Position numbers and translations under genes: made by a program. From an uncultured Roseburia sp. (GTDB taxonomy: Bacteria > Bacillota > Clostridia > Lachnospirales > Lachnospiraceae): a stretch of DNA of 64,000 bases. The notes below the pieces were generated by a model. The model saw only the letters and a list, made by a program, of their open reading frames with translations. It made no database searches and was not told where the DNA came from. Shown one piece after another: positions 1 to 10,781 of this stretch. Numbering within the stretch: the first letter of the stretch is position 1; the number at the start of each line of letters is the position of its first letter. The stretch is from positions 62,001 to 126,000 of the forward strand of contig CAMFYL010000001.1 of assembly GCA_946002055.1 (NCBI GenBank), given 5' to 3'.

Positions 1-1
1 A

Positions 2-1561
<1,560 letters not shown>

Positions 1562-1567
1562 AGCAAA

Positions 1568-2497
1568 ATGCCAATTAAGACACAAAGTGATTTGCCGGCA
1601 AAGGCAATCCTTGAACACGAAAATATATTTGTTATGGATGAGGAGAGAGCTCTTCATCAGGACATTCGACCAATTGAGATTGGAATCTTAAACCTGATGC
1701 CCTTAAAGGAGGATACGGAGCTTCAGATGCTTCGTTCCCTTTCTAACACACCATTGCAGGTAAATATTACCTTCATTGCGGTAAAGTCTCATCAGTCAAA
1801 AAACACATCCAAGAGCCACTTGAATCAATTCTATTTGTCCTTTGAGGAAGTGAAAGATAGAAACTTAGACGGTTTGGTTATCACAGGGGCACCGGTAGAG
1901 CTGATGGAATTTGAAGAGGTGGACTACTGGGATGAGCTGGTGGAGATTATGGAGTGGTCAAAGACACATGTCACATGTACCTTCCATCAGTGCTGGGGCG
2001 CTCAGGCCGGTCTCTATTATCACTACGGTATTCAGAAAGAAATATTAGACCATAAGATGTTTGGGGTTTATCAGCACAAGGTGCAGAACCGCAAGATTCC
2101 ACTGGTTCGTGGATTTGATGACTACTTTATGGCACCGCATTCCAGACATACACAGATGGATGCTAAGGCCATCAAAGACAACAAGGAGCTCATTGTGTTG
2201 GCAGAGTCAGATGAAGCCGGCATCTTCCTTGTCCTGTCCCGTGACAACAGTCAAATCTTTTGTATGGGGCATCCGGAGTATGATCGCCTCACCTTGGACA
2301 AAGAATACCGCCGTGACTTGGATAAGGGGATGGATATTCAGATGCCTAAGAACTACTATCCAAATGACGATGTCAACCAGAAGCCATTGTTGCAGTGGCG
2401 CTCTCACGCCAACTGCCTTTACACAAACTTCTTAGATTACTATGTATACCAGATGACACCATACGACCTGCACTGGTTACCTAAGGATAAAAGATAA
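1568..2497 (+). CDS. metA: Homoserine O-acyltransferase (MetA family)
   Basis: MPIKTQSDLPAKAILEHENIFVMDEERA, ITGAPVELMEFEEVDYW, CTFHQCWGAQAGLYYHYG, GHPEYD motifs. Confidence 0.96.
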   Translation: MPIKTQSDLPAKAILEHENIFVMDEERALHQDIRPIEIGILNLMPLKEDTELQMLRSLSNTPLQVNITFIAVKSHQSKNTSKSHLNQFYLSFEEVKDRNLDGLVITGAPVELMEFEEVDYWDELVEIMEWSKTHVTCTFHQCWGAQAGLYYHYGIQKEILDHKMFGVYQHKVQNRKIPLVRGFDDYFMAPHSRHTQMDAKAIKDNKELIVLAESDEAGIFLVLSRDNSQIFCMGHPEYDRLTLDKEYRRDLDKGMDIQMPKNYYPNDDVNQKPLLQWRSHANCLYTNFLDYYVYQMTPYDLHWLPKDKR

Positions 2498-2530
2498 CAC
2501 GTTTATCAGGCGTGGCTTGTAAGTGAAAGG

Positions 2531-2581
2531 CTAATACAGCATCTCTGCAAGGAGGACTTGTGAAAAAGGATGCTGTATTAG
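2531..2581. repeat. Structured repeat copy 1 (13-bp perfect stem ctaatacagcatc / gatgctgtattag)
   Basis: Direct reading of inverted repeat 2531-2543 / 2569-2581; the left half is similar to copy 2. Confidence 0.75.
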
Positions 2582-2594
2582 ATAATACTTATCA

Positions 2595-2679
2595 ACGTAA
2601 GTGCAAGGCTTTTACATTATCTCTGCAAGGACGATTCGCGAAGCGTGTCCTGCAGAGATAATGTAAAAACCTTGCACGT
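2595..2679. repeat. Structured repeat copy 2 (~85-nt, nearly perfect ~33-bp hairpin)
   Basis: acgtaagtgcaaggcttttacattatctctgcaaggac / gtcctgcagagataatgtaaaaaccttgcacgt, with a palindromic ttcgcgaa centre. Confidence 0.8.
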
Positions 2680-2698
2680 AAATAAAAAGGAGAGGGAT

Positions 2699-3469
2699 AT
2701 GCAAATAAAGTGTGAATATTGTGGGGCGTATTTTAGCGATACACAAGAGAAGTGCCCAACTTGCGGTGCACCCAATAACCAGCTGAAGAGGACAGCCAGC
2801 TCGGTGCCCACAACCATAGAAGAACTGAAGGCGTTTATTGCTGAGAAGGGGATTCCGGCAGAAAAGATTCGTTTCTTTATTGGGGTGGATTATAAGGAGC
2901 CAAAGGCCTTTGGTATTTATAAGGATGAGATGACAGGCAATTTTGTTGTCTACAAGAATAAGGCGGATGGAAGTCGTGCTGTGCGCTATGAGGGCAAGGA
3001 TGAAGCCTATGCGGTAAATGAGATTTATCAGAAACTCAGAGATGAAATTAATCGAAACAATGAGCAGCATGGGATGCCAAATGCAAATCATGGTCCGGTA
3101 AATCCTTCGCCTTATCAGCAGAGAAATACATATTCATCAAATGATAATGACCCGGAGAGAAGAAGGAATAATCAAAAGTACAAAATGCTGATGGTTGCCT
3201 TTATTATCATTGTGGCAGTGTCATTGTTTGTATGTATTTCCAATGTGGCTGTAAGGTCTTCCGGTGGACATAACGGAGGATTCTTTGTGAATGGTTCTTC
3301 CGGCTATGAATATAATGTGGATGACGATGATGATGATTCCTATAGCTGGGATAACGACGATGGCTCAAGTAGCTCCTACGATGATAGCTGGGACACGGAT
3401 TGGGATTCCGGAAGTAGCTGGGATTCTGATTGGAATAGCTTTGATTCTGACTGGGGCAGTGATTGGTAA
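2699..3469 (+). CDS. Zinc-ribbon, single-TM protein with Asp/Ser/Trp-rich C-terminal tail
   Basis: MQIKCEYCGAYFSDTQEKCPTCGAP zinc ribbon, one TM helix (MLMVAFIIIVAVSLFVCI), low-complexity tail; RBS aaaaaggagagg upstream of ATG 2699. Confidence 0.8.
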   Translation: MQIKCEYCGAYFSDTQEKCPTCGAPNNQLKRTASSVPTTIEELKAFIAEKGIPAEKIRFFIGVDYKEPKAFGIYKDEMTGNFVVYKNKADGSRAVRYEGKDEAYAVNEIYQKLRDEINRNNEQHGMPNANHGPVNPSPYQQRNTYSSNDNDPERRRNNQKYKMLMVAFIIIVAVSLFVCISNVAVRSSGGHNGGFFVNGSSGYEYNVDDDDDDSYSWDNDDGSSSSYDDSWDTDWDSGSSWDSDWNSFDSDWGSDW

Positions 3470-3541
3470 ACGAAAAAAATGTTTCCCATTTTCGGGGGAT
3501 TTGTTATAATATATCTATATTTTTGTTAGGAGGCTTGAATT

Positions 3542-3919
3542 ATGGCAGAAGATAGAAAGAGTTTTATGATTAATGAAGGTGATAATGGCGTTGTGAATAT
3601 TGCTGATGAGGTGGTGGCAATTATTGCCGGTTTAGCCGCAACTGAGGTTGACGGTGTTGCATCATTAGCCGGCAATCTTACCAGCGAAGTAATCAGTAAG
3701 GCCGGCGCAGGAAAGCTCGCCAAGGGCGTTAAGGTTGTGACAGGAGATGAGAATGATCTTTCTGTTCGTTTGTCTGTGAACATTGCATACGGATATGAGA
3801 TTCCTAAGATTTGTCAGCAGATTCAGGAAAAGGTAAAATCCGCAGTTGAGAATATGACAGGCTTGCAGGTTGTGGCTGTGGATGTTAAAATCGCAGCTGT
3901 TAGTGTTGCAAACGAATAA
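3542..3919 (+). CDS. Asp23/Gls24 family envelope stress protein
   Basis: GVVNIADEVVAIIAGLAATEVDGVASLAG...SVNIAYGYEIPKICQQIQEKVKSAVENMTGLQV typical of the family; RBS taggagg. Confidence 0.92.
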   Translation: MAEDRKSFMINEGDNGVVNIADEVVAIIAGLAATEVDGVASLAGNLTSEVISKAGAGKLAKGVKVVTGDENDLSVRLSVNIAYGYEIPKICQQIQEKVKSAVENMTGLQVVAVDVKIAAVSVANE

Positions 3920-3954
3920 TTCTTTTGTTTTTTGAAGATTTGGGGTATAATGAA

Positions 3955-3980
3955 GGGTGTCTGTATAGACATCCTTTTTT
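3955..3980 (+). terminator. Intrinsic terminator after the Asp23-like gene
   Basis: gggtgtct-gtat-agacatcc-tttttt. Confidence 0.8.
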
Positions 3981-4043
3981 ACAACTTGAGGGATGTTTTT
4001 ACAGCTTGAAACCCAGGAAAATATTAGTTAGGTAGGATGATTC

Positions 4044-4436
4044 ATGACAAGAAGAGAACTTAGAGAAGAGATATTTAAGATTATTTTTCAGACAGATTTT
4101 CATAGCAAGGAAGAACTGGTGGCGCAGGCTACGTTGTTTTTGGAGGACGCTGGATACAGCACAAAGGATCGTGAGGAGATTCTGGCAAAGTGCTCCGAAA
4201 TATTCGATCACGTGGAAGAATTAGATGCTACGATTAATGCTGTTGTGGAAGGATGGAAGACAACCCGAATGAGCAAGGTGGATCTCTCTTTGATTCGTTT
4301 GGCCCTCTATGAAATGAAGTACGATAAAACTCCTAAAGGTGTTGCTATTAACGAGGCTGTAGAATTGGCAAAACAGTATGGAACGGACCATTCATCCGGC
4401 TTTGTAAATGGAGTATTAGCTAAGTTTAATGAGTAG
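4044..4436 (+). CDS. nusB: Transcription antitermination factor NusB
   Basis: Length, position, and [48 protein letters not shown]. Confidence 0.95.
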   Translation: MTRRELREEIFKIIFQTDFHSKEELVAQATLFLEDAGYSTKDREEILAKCSEIFDHVEELDATINAVVEGWKTTRMSKVDLSLIRLALYEMKYDKTPKGVAINEAVELAKQYGTDHSSGFVNGVLAKFNE

Positions 4437-5652
4437 AAATATATATTCAGTTGGACAGGTAAATGCATACATTAAGGATGTTTTTGACGGGGACTATCTT
4501 TTGCGCAATCTCTCTGTGAGAGGGGAGATATCCAACTGCAAGTATCATGGCAGTGGTCATATCTATTTCACATTAAAGGACGAACAGGGTGCCATTTCCG
4601 GCATTATGTTTAAAGGTAATCGCATCAAGGGCCTTACCTTTCCTATGAAAGATGGAGATCAGGTAGTGGTTACCGGCTCTGTCTCCGTTTATGAGAAAGG
4701 CGGAACCTATCAGATATATGCCAGAGAGATTTCCTTGGCAGGGGCCGGGGATTTGTATGTTCGATTTGAACAGCTGAAGCAGGAATTAGAAGAGATGGGG
4801 ATGTTCGCCCCGGAATATAAAAAACCTATCCCAAGATTTGCTAAGCGTGTGGGTATTGTCACAGCACCGACAGGGGCGGCAGTTAGAGATATCATACAGA
4901 TTTCTCGCAGACGCAATCCCTTTGTAGAGCTAATCTTATATCCTGCTCTGGTGCAGGGAGAGGGAGCTGTGGAGAGTATTATCTCCGGTATTATGGCTCT
5001 GGATGATATGAATTTAGATGTGTTGATTGTTGGTCGAGGCGGAGGTTCTATTGAGGACCTTTGGGCCTTCAACGAAGAGGCAGTTGCAAGAGCAATCTTT
5101 TCGTGTAATACCCCGGTAATTTCTGCGGTTGGTCATGAGACGGATACTACCATCAGTGATTATGTGGCGGATCTTCGTGCACCGACACCGTCAGCAGCGG
5201 CGGAACAGGCTGTATTTTCCTATCAGGAATGGCAAAATACCTTGAACAATTACCGCTTACTCTTTGGCAGAGCTATGAGCAAGCGATTGGAAGCTACCGA
5301 GGCCAAAATTACCACCTATGCCAAGCAGTTGGGATATCTTTCGCCAACCAGTCGACTGGACGAAAAGAGACAGTATGCAATTGGTTTGGAGCAGCGTTTA
5401 GAATCAGCTATGAATCGAAGATTAGAAGAACATCGCGGAAAGATAGCACTTTTGGCTGGAAGGTTAGATGGGCTTTCACCGGCAAAGAAGCTGTCTCAGG
5501 GATATTCTTATCTTATGAATTCAGATGGCAAAACCATTTACAGCACTGGACAGGTTTGTGTGGGGGATGAGATGGAAATCTTTGTCAGCGATGGTATTTT
5601 GGACGCCAAGATTAATCAGATTAAAGAGGATGTGTCATGGAAAAAGAATTGA
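4429..5652 (+). CDS. xseA: Exodeoxyribonuclease VII large subunit
   Basis: [68 protein letters not shown]; overlaps nusB by 8 nt. Confidence 0.97.
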   Translation: MSRNIYSVGQVNAYIKDVFDGDYLLRNLSVRGEISNCKYHGSGHIYFTLKDEQGAISGIMFKGNRIKGLTFPMKDGDQVVVTGSVSVYEKGGTYQIYAREISLAGAGDLYVRFEQLKQELEEMGMFAPEYKKPIPRFAKRVGIVTAPTGAAVRDIIQISRRRNPFVELILYPALVQGEGAVESIISGIMALDDMNLDVLIVGRGGGSIEDLWAFNEEAVARAIFSCNTPVISAVGHETDTTISDYVADLRAPTPSAAAEQAVFSYQEWQNTLNNYRLLFGRAMSKRLEATEAKITTYAKQLGYLSPTSRLDEKRQYAIGLEQRLESAMNRRLEEHRGKIALLAGRLDGLSPAKKLSQGYSYLMNSDGKTIYSTGQVCVGDEMEIFVSDGILDAKINQIKEDVSWKKN

Positions 5653-5852
5653 CAATGGAACAAACCTTTCAGGAAATGGAAGCGTTAATAGAGAAGTTAG
5701 AATCCAAGGAAACAACCCTGGAAGATTCTTTTCTATTATACAAGCAGGGAATGGAGCACCTAAAACACTGTAATGATTTGATGAATCAAGTGGAGAAGAA
5801 GGTGCAGATGTTAAATGCCCAGGGAGACCTGGAGGAATTTGAAGAGGTGTAA
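5637..5852 (+). CDS. xseB: Exodeoxyribonuclease VII small subunit
   Basis: MEQTFQEMEALIEKLESKETTLEDSFLLYKQGMEHLKHCNDLM; overlaps xseA. Confidence 0.93.
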   Translation: MEKELTMEQTFQEMEALIEKLESKETTLEDSFLLYKQGMEHLKHCNDLMNQVEKKVQMLNAQGDLEEFEEV

Positions 5853-5854
5853 GA

Positions 5855-6745
5855 ATGGATATTAACAAAGAAATTGCTTACAAGGCCAGCGAAGCGGACA
5901 GAATGATTTATCAATATTTACCGGCAGAGAAAGGATACCAGAAAACGATTTTTGCGGCTATGAATTATAGTGTCTTAGCCGGAGGAAAGAGAATTCGTCC
6001 AATTCTTATGATAGAGACGTTCAAGCTATTTGGAGGATCCTCTGAGGCGTTGGCACCTTTTGTTGCAGCCATGGAGATGATTCACACATATTCTTTGGTA
6101 CACGATGATTTGCCGGCAATGGACAATGACGAGATCAGAAGAGGTAAGCCCACCACCCACGCCAAATTCGGCGAGGCTATTGGGGTATTGGCAGGAGATG
6201 CCCTCTTAAATTACGCCTTTGAGACAGCACTTGGTGCGCTTACCATAGAACCGGATAATAAGGCGGTCCACCGCGCACTGTTGGTGCTTGCAAGAAAAGC
6301 AGGTGTATACGGCATGATTGGTGGTCAGGTTGTGGATGTGGAGTCAGAAAAGCAGTACGGCATTTCTAAGAACCGTTTGGACTTCATTTACCAGTTAAAG
6401 ACAGGTGCTCTCATTGAGGCGGCTATGATGATTGGCGCCATCCTTGGCGGAGCAACGGATGAGGAAGTGGACAAAATCGAGCAGGTGGCATCCAAGATTG
6501 GCCTGGCATTCCAGATTCAGGATGATGTTTTAGATGTTATCGGCGACCAGGAGACACTGGGTAAGGCCGTGGGTAGCGATGAGAAGAATCAGAAGGCCAC
6601 CTATGTTATTTTTGAAGGTCTGGATAAGGCAAAGCAGGAGGTGGCTGATTTGACCAAGGAAGCCATCGATATTTTACAGGATCTCCCATATGAGAATCCA
6701 TTTTTGACAGAATTATTGCGCTGGATGGTATTGCGCGACAAATAG
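5855..6745 (+). CDS. ispA: Polyprenyl (farnesyl/geranyl) diphosphate synthase
   Basis: GGKRIRPIL, DDLPAMDNDEIRRGKPTTH, QDDVLDVIGD motifs. Confidence 0.95.
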   Translation: MDINKEIAYKASEADRMIYQYLPAEKGYQKTIFAAMNYSVLAGGKRIRPILMIETFKLFGGSSEALAPFVAAMEMIHTYSLVHDDLPAMDNDEIRRGKPTTHAKFGEAIGVLAGDALLNYAFETALGALTIEPDNKAVHRALLVLARKAGVYGMIGGQVVDVESEKQYGISKNRLDFIYQLKTGALIEAAMMIGAILGGATDEEVDKIEQVASKIGLAFQIQDDVLDVIGDQETLGKAVGSDEKNQKATYVIFEGLDKAKQEVADLTKEAIDILQDLPYENPFLTELLRWMVLRDK

Positions 6746-6756
6746 AGGTTATTTCT

Positions 6757-8613
6757 ATGGTATTGGACAAAATACGAAAAGAAAATGACATAAAGAATAT
6801 AAAACCACAGGAATGGAAGCAGCTGTCAGAGGAGATTCGAAACTTTCTTGTGGAGAAGCTCTCCAAGACAGGCGGTCACCTGGCATCCAATCTTGGCGTT
6901 GTGGAGCTTACCATGGCATTGCATCTGGTGTTTGACTTGCCAAAGGACAAAATCATCTGGGATGTGGGACATCAGTCCTATACGCATAAAATTTTGACAG
7001 GTCGCAAGGACTGCTTCGACAATCTGAGAAAATATGGCGGAATCAGCGGTTTTCCCAAACGTTCGGAGAGTGCGTGTGACAGTTTTGATACGGGACACTC
7101 TTCTACTTCTATTTCTGCAGGCTTAGGTATGGCTTGGGCCAGGGAGATGACAGGAGAGAATTATCACGTGGTATCCGTCATTGGAGATGGCTCTATGACA
7201 GGGGGTATGGCCTTTGAGGCTTTGAATAACGCCGCAGCCCTGAAAAAGAACTTTATCATCGTTCTCAATGATAATAATATGTCTATCTCAGAGAATGTGG
7301 GCGGGATGTCAAGACATCTATCCAAGCTTAGAACCAGTGCAAATTATACCGGACTCAAGGAAGGTGTACAAAGTACCCTGGAAAAGATTCCGGTGGCCGG
7401 TGAGCGCATTGTGGCGGGCATTCGAAAAACCAAAAGCAGTATTAAGCAGATGGTAATTCCGGGAATGATGTTTGAAGAGATGGGAATTATGTATTTGGGA
7501 CCGGTGGATGGTCATAACATCAAGGCTATGGTTCGCACCTTTCAGGAAGCATCTCAGGTGCCGGGACCGGTTTTGGTGCACGTATTGACACACAAAGGCA
7601 ACGGTTATGAACCGGCAGAACGTCATCCCTCCAGGTTCCATGGCACAGCGCCATTTGATGTACAGACCGGAATACCAAAGGATAAGAGCAATCCCTCTTA
7701 TACAGATATTTTCTCCACTGTAATGAGAAAGATGGGAGAGAGGGACCCGAAGGTTGTGGCCATAACAGCGGCCATGTCAGACGGAACAGGTCTAAAGAGA
7801 TTCCGAAATATGTTTCCGGAGCGTTTCTTTGATGTGGGAATTGCAGAGGAACACGCAGTGACCTTTGCAGCAGGTTTGGCGGCAGGTGGTATGCGACCAG
7901 TCTTTGCAGTGTACTCATCTTTTTTACAAAGAGCATACGATCAGCTGATTCATGACGTTTGCATGCAGAATCTGCCGGTGGTATTTGCCGTTGACAGGGC
8001 TGGTCTTGTGGGAAGCGATGGGGAGACTCATCAGGGGGTCTTTGATCTTTCTTACCTTACCAGTATGCCAAATATGACGGTGATGGCTCCAAAAAACAAA
8101 TGGGAGCTTTCCGATATGTTAAAATTTGCCATATCCTTTCAAGGACCCATTGCCCTTCGTTACCCAAGGGGAGAGGCGTATGTGGGTTTGGAAGATTACA
8201 GAGAGCCTATTGAACTGGGCAAATGTGAGGAAATATATGCAGGAAGTAAGGTGCTTCTTCTGGCTCTTGGAAGTATGGTTGCAACCGCTGAGAAGGTGCG
8301 GGAAAACCTACTTGCAGAAGGTATAGACGCTGGGCTTGTCAATGTGAGATTCGCAAAGCCATTTGATGAGGAATATTTGCAAAACGCAATGGGGAAATAC
8401 CAGGTAATTGTGACGATGGAAGAGAATGTAGCTCTTGGTGGAATGGGAGAGCATATGGCGTGCTTTTTACGAAGGGAAGGCTTTGAAGGATCCATTTTAC
8501 CGGTGGCAATTCCGGATGAATTTGTGGAACAGGGAAATGTAGACACCCTAAAAGAGATGCTTGGTATAGATGCTTCCACCATCACCAATCGAATTTTAGA
8601 TTTGATCAAATAG
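6757..8613 (+). CDS. dxs: 1-deoxy-D-xylulose-5-phosphate synthase
   Basis: Thiamine-PP motif GDGSMTGGMAFEALNN..NDNNMSIS, DVGIAEEHAVTFAAGLA, transketolase fold; downstream of ispA. Confidence 0.97.
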   Translation: MVLDKIRKENDIKNIKPQEWKQLSEEIRNFLVEKLSKTGGHLASNLGVVELTMALHLVFDLPKDKIIWDVGHQSYTHKILTGRKDCFDNLRKYGGISGFPKRSESACDSFDTGHSSTSISAGLGMAWAREMTGENYHVVSVIGDGSMTGGMAFEALNNAAALKKNFIIVLNDNNMSISENVGGMSRHLSKLRTSANYTGLKEGVQSTLEKIPVAGERIVAGIRKTKSSIKQMVIPGMMFEEMGIMYLGPVDGHNIKAMVRTFQEASQVPGPVLVHVLTHKGNGYEPAERHPSRFHGTAPFDVQTGIPKDKSNPSYTDIFSTVMRKMGERDPKVVAITAAMSDGTGLKRFRNMFPERFFDVGIAEEHAVTFAAGLAAGGMRPVFAVYSSFLQRAYDQLIHDVCMQNLPVVFAVDRAGLVGSDGETHQGVFDLSYLTSMPNMTVMAPKNKWELSDMLKFAISFQGPIALRYPRGEAYVGLEDYREPIELGKCEEIYAGSKVLLLALGSMVATAEKVRENLLAEGIDAGLVNVRFAKPFDEEYLQNAMGKYQVIVTMEENVALGGMGEHMACFLRREGFEGSILPVAIPDEFVEQGNVDTLKEMLGIDASTITNRILDLIK

Positions 8614-8621
8614 GACGAGAT

Positions 8622-9425
8622 ATGAAAGAACGTTTAGATGTACTGCTGGTTCAGCGGGGACTGGCTCCTTCCAGAGAAAAGGCTAAGGCTATGATTATGG
8701 AAGGAAATGTTTTTGTGGACAATGAGAGAGAGGATAAGGCGGGAACCTTCTTTGATGAAAAGGTATCCATTGAGGTGCGGGGCAACACCCTGCGCTATGT
8801 CAGTCGAGGCGGATTGAAGCTTGAGAAGGCAATGGATCATTTTGACCTCTCTTTGGAGGGCAAGGTGTGCATGGATATTGGTGCCTCCACAGGCGGATTT
8901 ACGGATTGTATGTTACAAAACGGTGCCGCAAAGGTTTACGCCGTGGACGTGGGATATGGACAGTTTGCCTGGAAGCTCCGTCAGGATCAGCGCGTAGTTT
9001 GTATGGAAAAGACAAACATCCGCTATGTGACACCGGATGATATTGACGATGCCCTTGATTTTGCGTCTGTTGATGTGTCTTTTATTTCCCTTACCAAGGT
9101 GCTTGGACCGGCAAAGGAGCTTCTTAAGGTTGGCGGCGAGATGGTTTGCCTCATTAAGCCACAGTTTGAAGCCGGCAAGGACAAGGTGGGCAAGAAGGGG
9201 GTTGTCCGAGATGCAGGGGTTCACAAAGAGGTGATTGAGAGCGTAATTTTGTTTGCGAAATCCATTGGATTCGAAATCCTTCATTTGGAGTACTCTCCAA
9301 TCAAGGGACCAGAGGGGAATATAGAATATTTGGTTCACATCAAAAAGACAGATGGAGCCGAAGGAGAGGGAGTGATGGATGTGGATGCTGTTGTTGCAGC
9401 AGCCCATGCATCTTTAGACAAATAA
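8622..9425 (+). CDS. tlyA: TlyA family rRNA 2'-O-methyltransferase (S4 + FtsJ-like)
   Basis: ERLDVLLVQRGLAPSREKAKAMIMEGNVFVD, DIGASTGGFTDCMLQNGAAKVYAVDVGYGQ, LIKPQFEAG. Confidence 0.94.
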   Translation: MKERLDVLLVQRGLAPSREKAKAMIMEGNVFVDNEREDKAGTFFDEKVSIEVRGNTLRYVSRGGLKLEKAMDHFDLSLEGKVCMDIGASTGGFTDCMLQNGAAKVYAVDVGYGQFAWKLRQDQRVVCMEKTNIRYVTPDDIDDALDFASVDVSFISLTKVLGPAKELLKVGGEMVCLIKPQFEAGKDKVGKKGVVRDAGVHKEVIESVILFAKSIGFEILHLEYSPIKGPEGNIEYLVHIKKTDGAEGEGVMDVDAVVAAAHASLDK

Positions 9426-9426
9426 T

Positions 9427-10275
9427 ATGAAACATTTCTTTATCGTTGCAAGAGATGAGAATTCGGAAATCATACATTGGGTGGAGGACATTATGGATTA
9501 CATTGGCCTGCATGGGGGCAAATGCTCTTATGGGGTAAATCCGGATGATTCCTTAGAGGAAGATTTGATTGTTCCCCCGGAGACGGAATGTATTCTCACT
9601 GTAGGTGGAGATGGCACTTTGATTCGCGCCGCTCAAAATATTTTTGGTAAGAATATTCCTATGATTGGTATCAATCGGGGCCATCTGGGGTATCTTTGCG
9701 ACTTGGATGAGGCGTCTGTTTATGAGGGGATTGATATGCTTATGGCAGATGATTTCTCCATTGAAGAGCGTATGATGCTTACCGGTCATTTGGTGGACAG
9801 TGAGGGTAATGTAGGTAAAGACATACAGGCACTCAATGACATTGTGCTTTGCTCTAGTGCCGGACTACAGGTAATTCATGTCACTGTTTATGTTAACGGT
9901 CAGTATTTATATGCTTACAATTGCGATGGTGTGATTTTTTCCACCCCGACAGGTTCCACAGCATACAACCTGTCGGCAAATGGTCCAATTGTGAATCCGA
10001 AAACAAATCTGATTTTACTTACGCCAATCAATCCACACACCTTAAATGCCAGAAGTATTGTGCTGGATGCCTATGATGAACTGGTGCTGGAGATTGCAGC
10101 CAGAAGAGAGGATACGGTAGAAGAGGCGGAAGTCAGCTTTGACGGCAATCACAAGAGACTACTTCATGCAGGAGAGAAGCTGGTGGTACATCGGGCAAAA
10201 GAAACAACCAAGATGATTCACTTAAAGGATACCAGTTTCTATGACCGCATTCGTAACAAGATGCAGGCAGACTAA
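9427..10275 (+). CDS. nadK: NAD kinase
   Basis: LTVGGDGTLIRAA, INRGHLGYLCDL, DGVIFSTPTGSTAYNLSANGPIV. Confidence 0.96.
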   Translation: MKHFFIVARDENSEIIHWVEDIMDYIGLHGGKCSYGVNPDDSLEEDLIVPPETECILTVGGDGTLIRAAQNIFGKNIPMIGINRGHLGYLCDLDEASVYEGIDMLMADDFSIEERMMLTGHLVDSEGNVGKDIQALNDIVLCSSAGLQVIHVTVYVNGQYLYAYNCDGVIFSTPTGSTAYNLSANGPIVNPKTNLILLTPINPHTLNARSIVLDAYDELVLEIAARREDTVEEAEVSFDGNHKRLLHAGEKLVVHRAKETTKMIHLKDTSFYDRIRNKMQAD

Positions 10276-10294
10276 TCTTAGAAAGGGGAAACGT

Positions 10295-10759
10295 ATGAAG
10301 GCAAAACGCCAGGCTAAGATTTTAGATTTAATTGTAAAAAAAGAAATCGGAACCCAGGAAGAACTAACCACTGAGTTAGAGCGCGCCGGTTTTATTGCCA
10401 CGCAGGCTACCGTTTCTAGAGATATCCGTGAGATGAAACTTACAAAGGTTGCTATGAGTGATGGTAAGCTTCGCTATGTGGCTTATCGCAAGACAGACGA
10501 TGATATGTGTGAGAAATACATCCGTATCTTTCGAGACGGATTTGTTTCTATGGATAACGCTCAGAATATTTTAGTGATTCGTACCGTATCAGGTATGGCT
10601 ATGGCTGTGGCAGCAGCCCTGGATCATATGGAGCTTCCGGAAATTGTGGGAAGCATTGCGGGAGACGACACCATTATGTGTGCGGTTCGCAGTATTGATG
10701 ATACCATAGTCATCATGAATAAGCTTCGCAGGATTGTGGAGGATACAAACGTAGATTGA
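10295..10759 (+). CDS. argR: Arginine repressor ArgR
   Basis: KRQAKILDLIVKKEIGTQEELTTELERAGFIATQATVSRDIREMKLTKV; ATG at 10295 follows gaaagggg RBS. Confidence 0.95.
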   Translation: MKAKRQAKILDLIVKKEIGTQEELTTELERAGFIATQATVSRDIREMKLTKVAMSDGKLRYVAYRKTDDDMCEKYIRIFRDGFVSMDNAQNILVIRTVSGMAMAVAAALDHMELPEIVGSIAGDDTIMCAVRSIDDTIVIMNKLRRIVEDTNVD

Positions 10760-10781
10760 GAAGAGAGCGAAAGGAGAAACT

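Noticed and set aside
2612-3091. 159-aa minus-strand ORF overlapping the zinc-ribbon gene
   Set aside because: Overlaps the structured repeat and a supported plus-strand gene; no RBS or homology seen.
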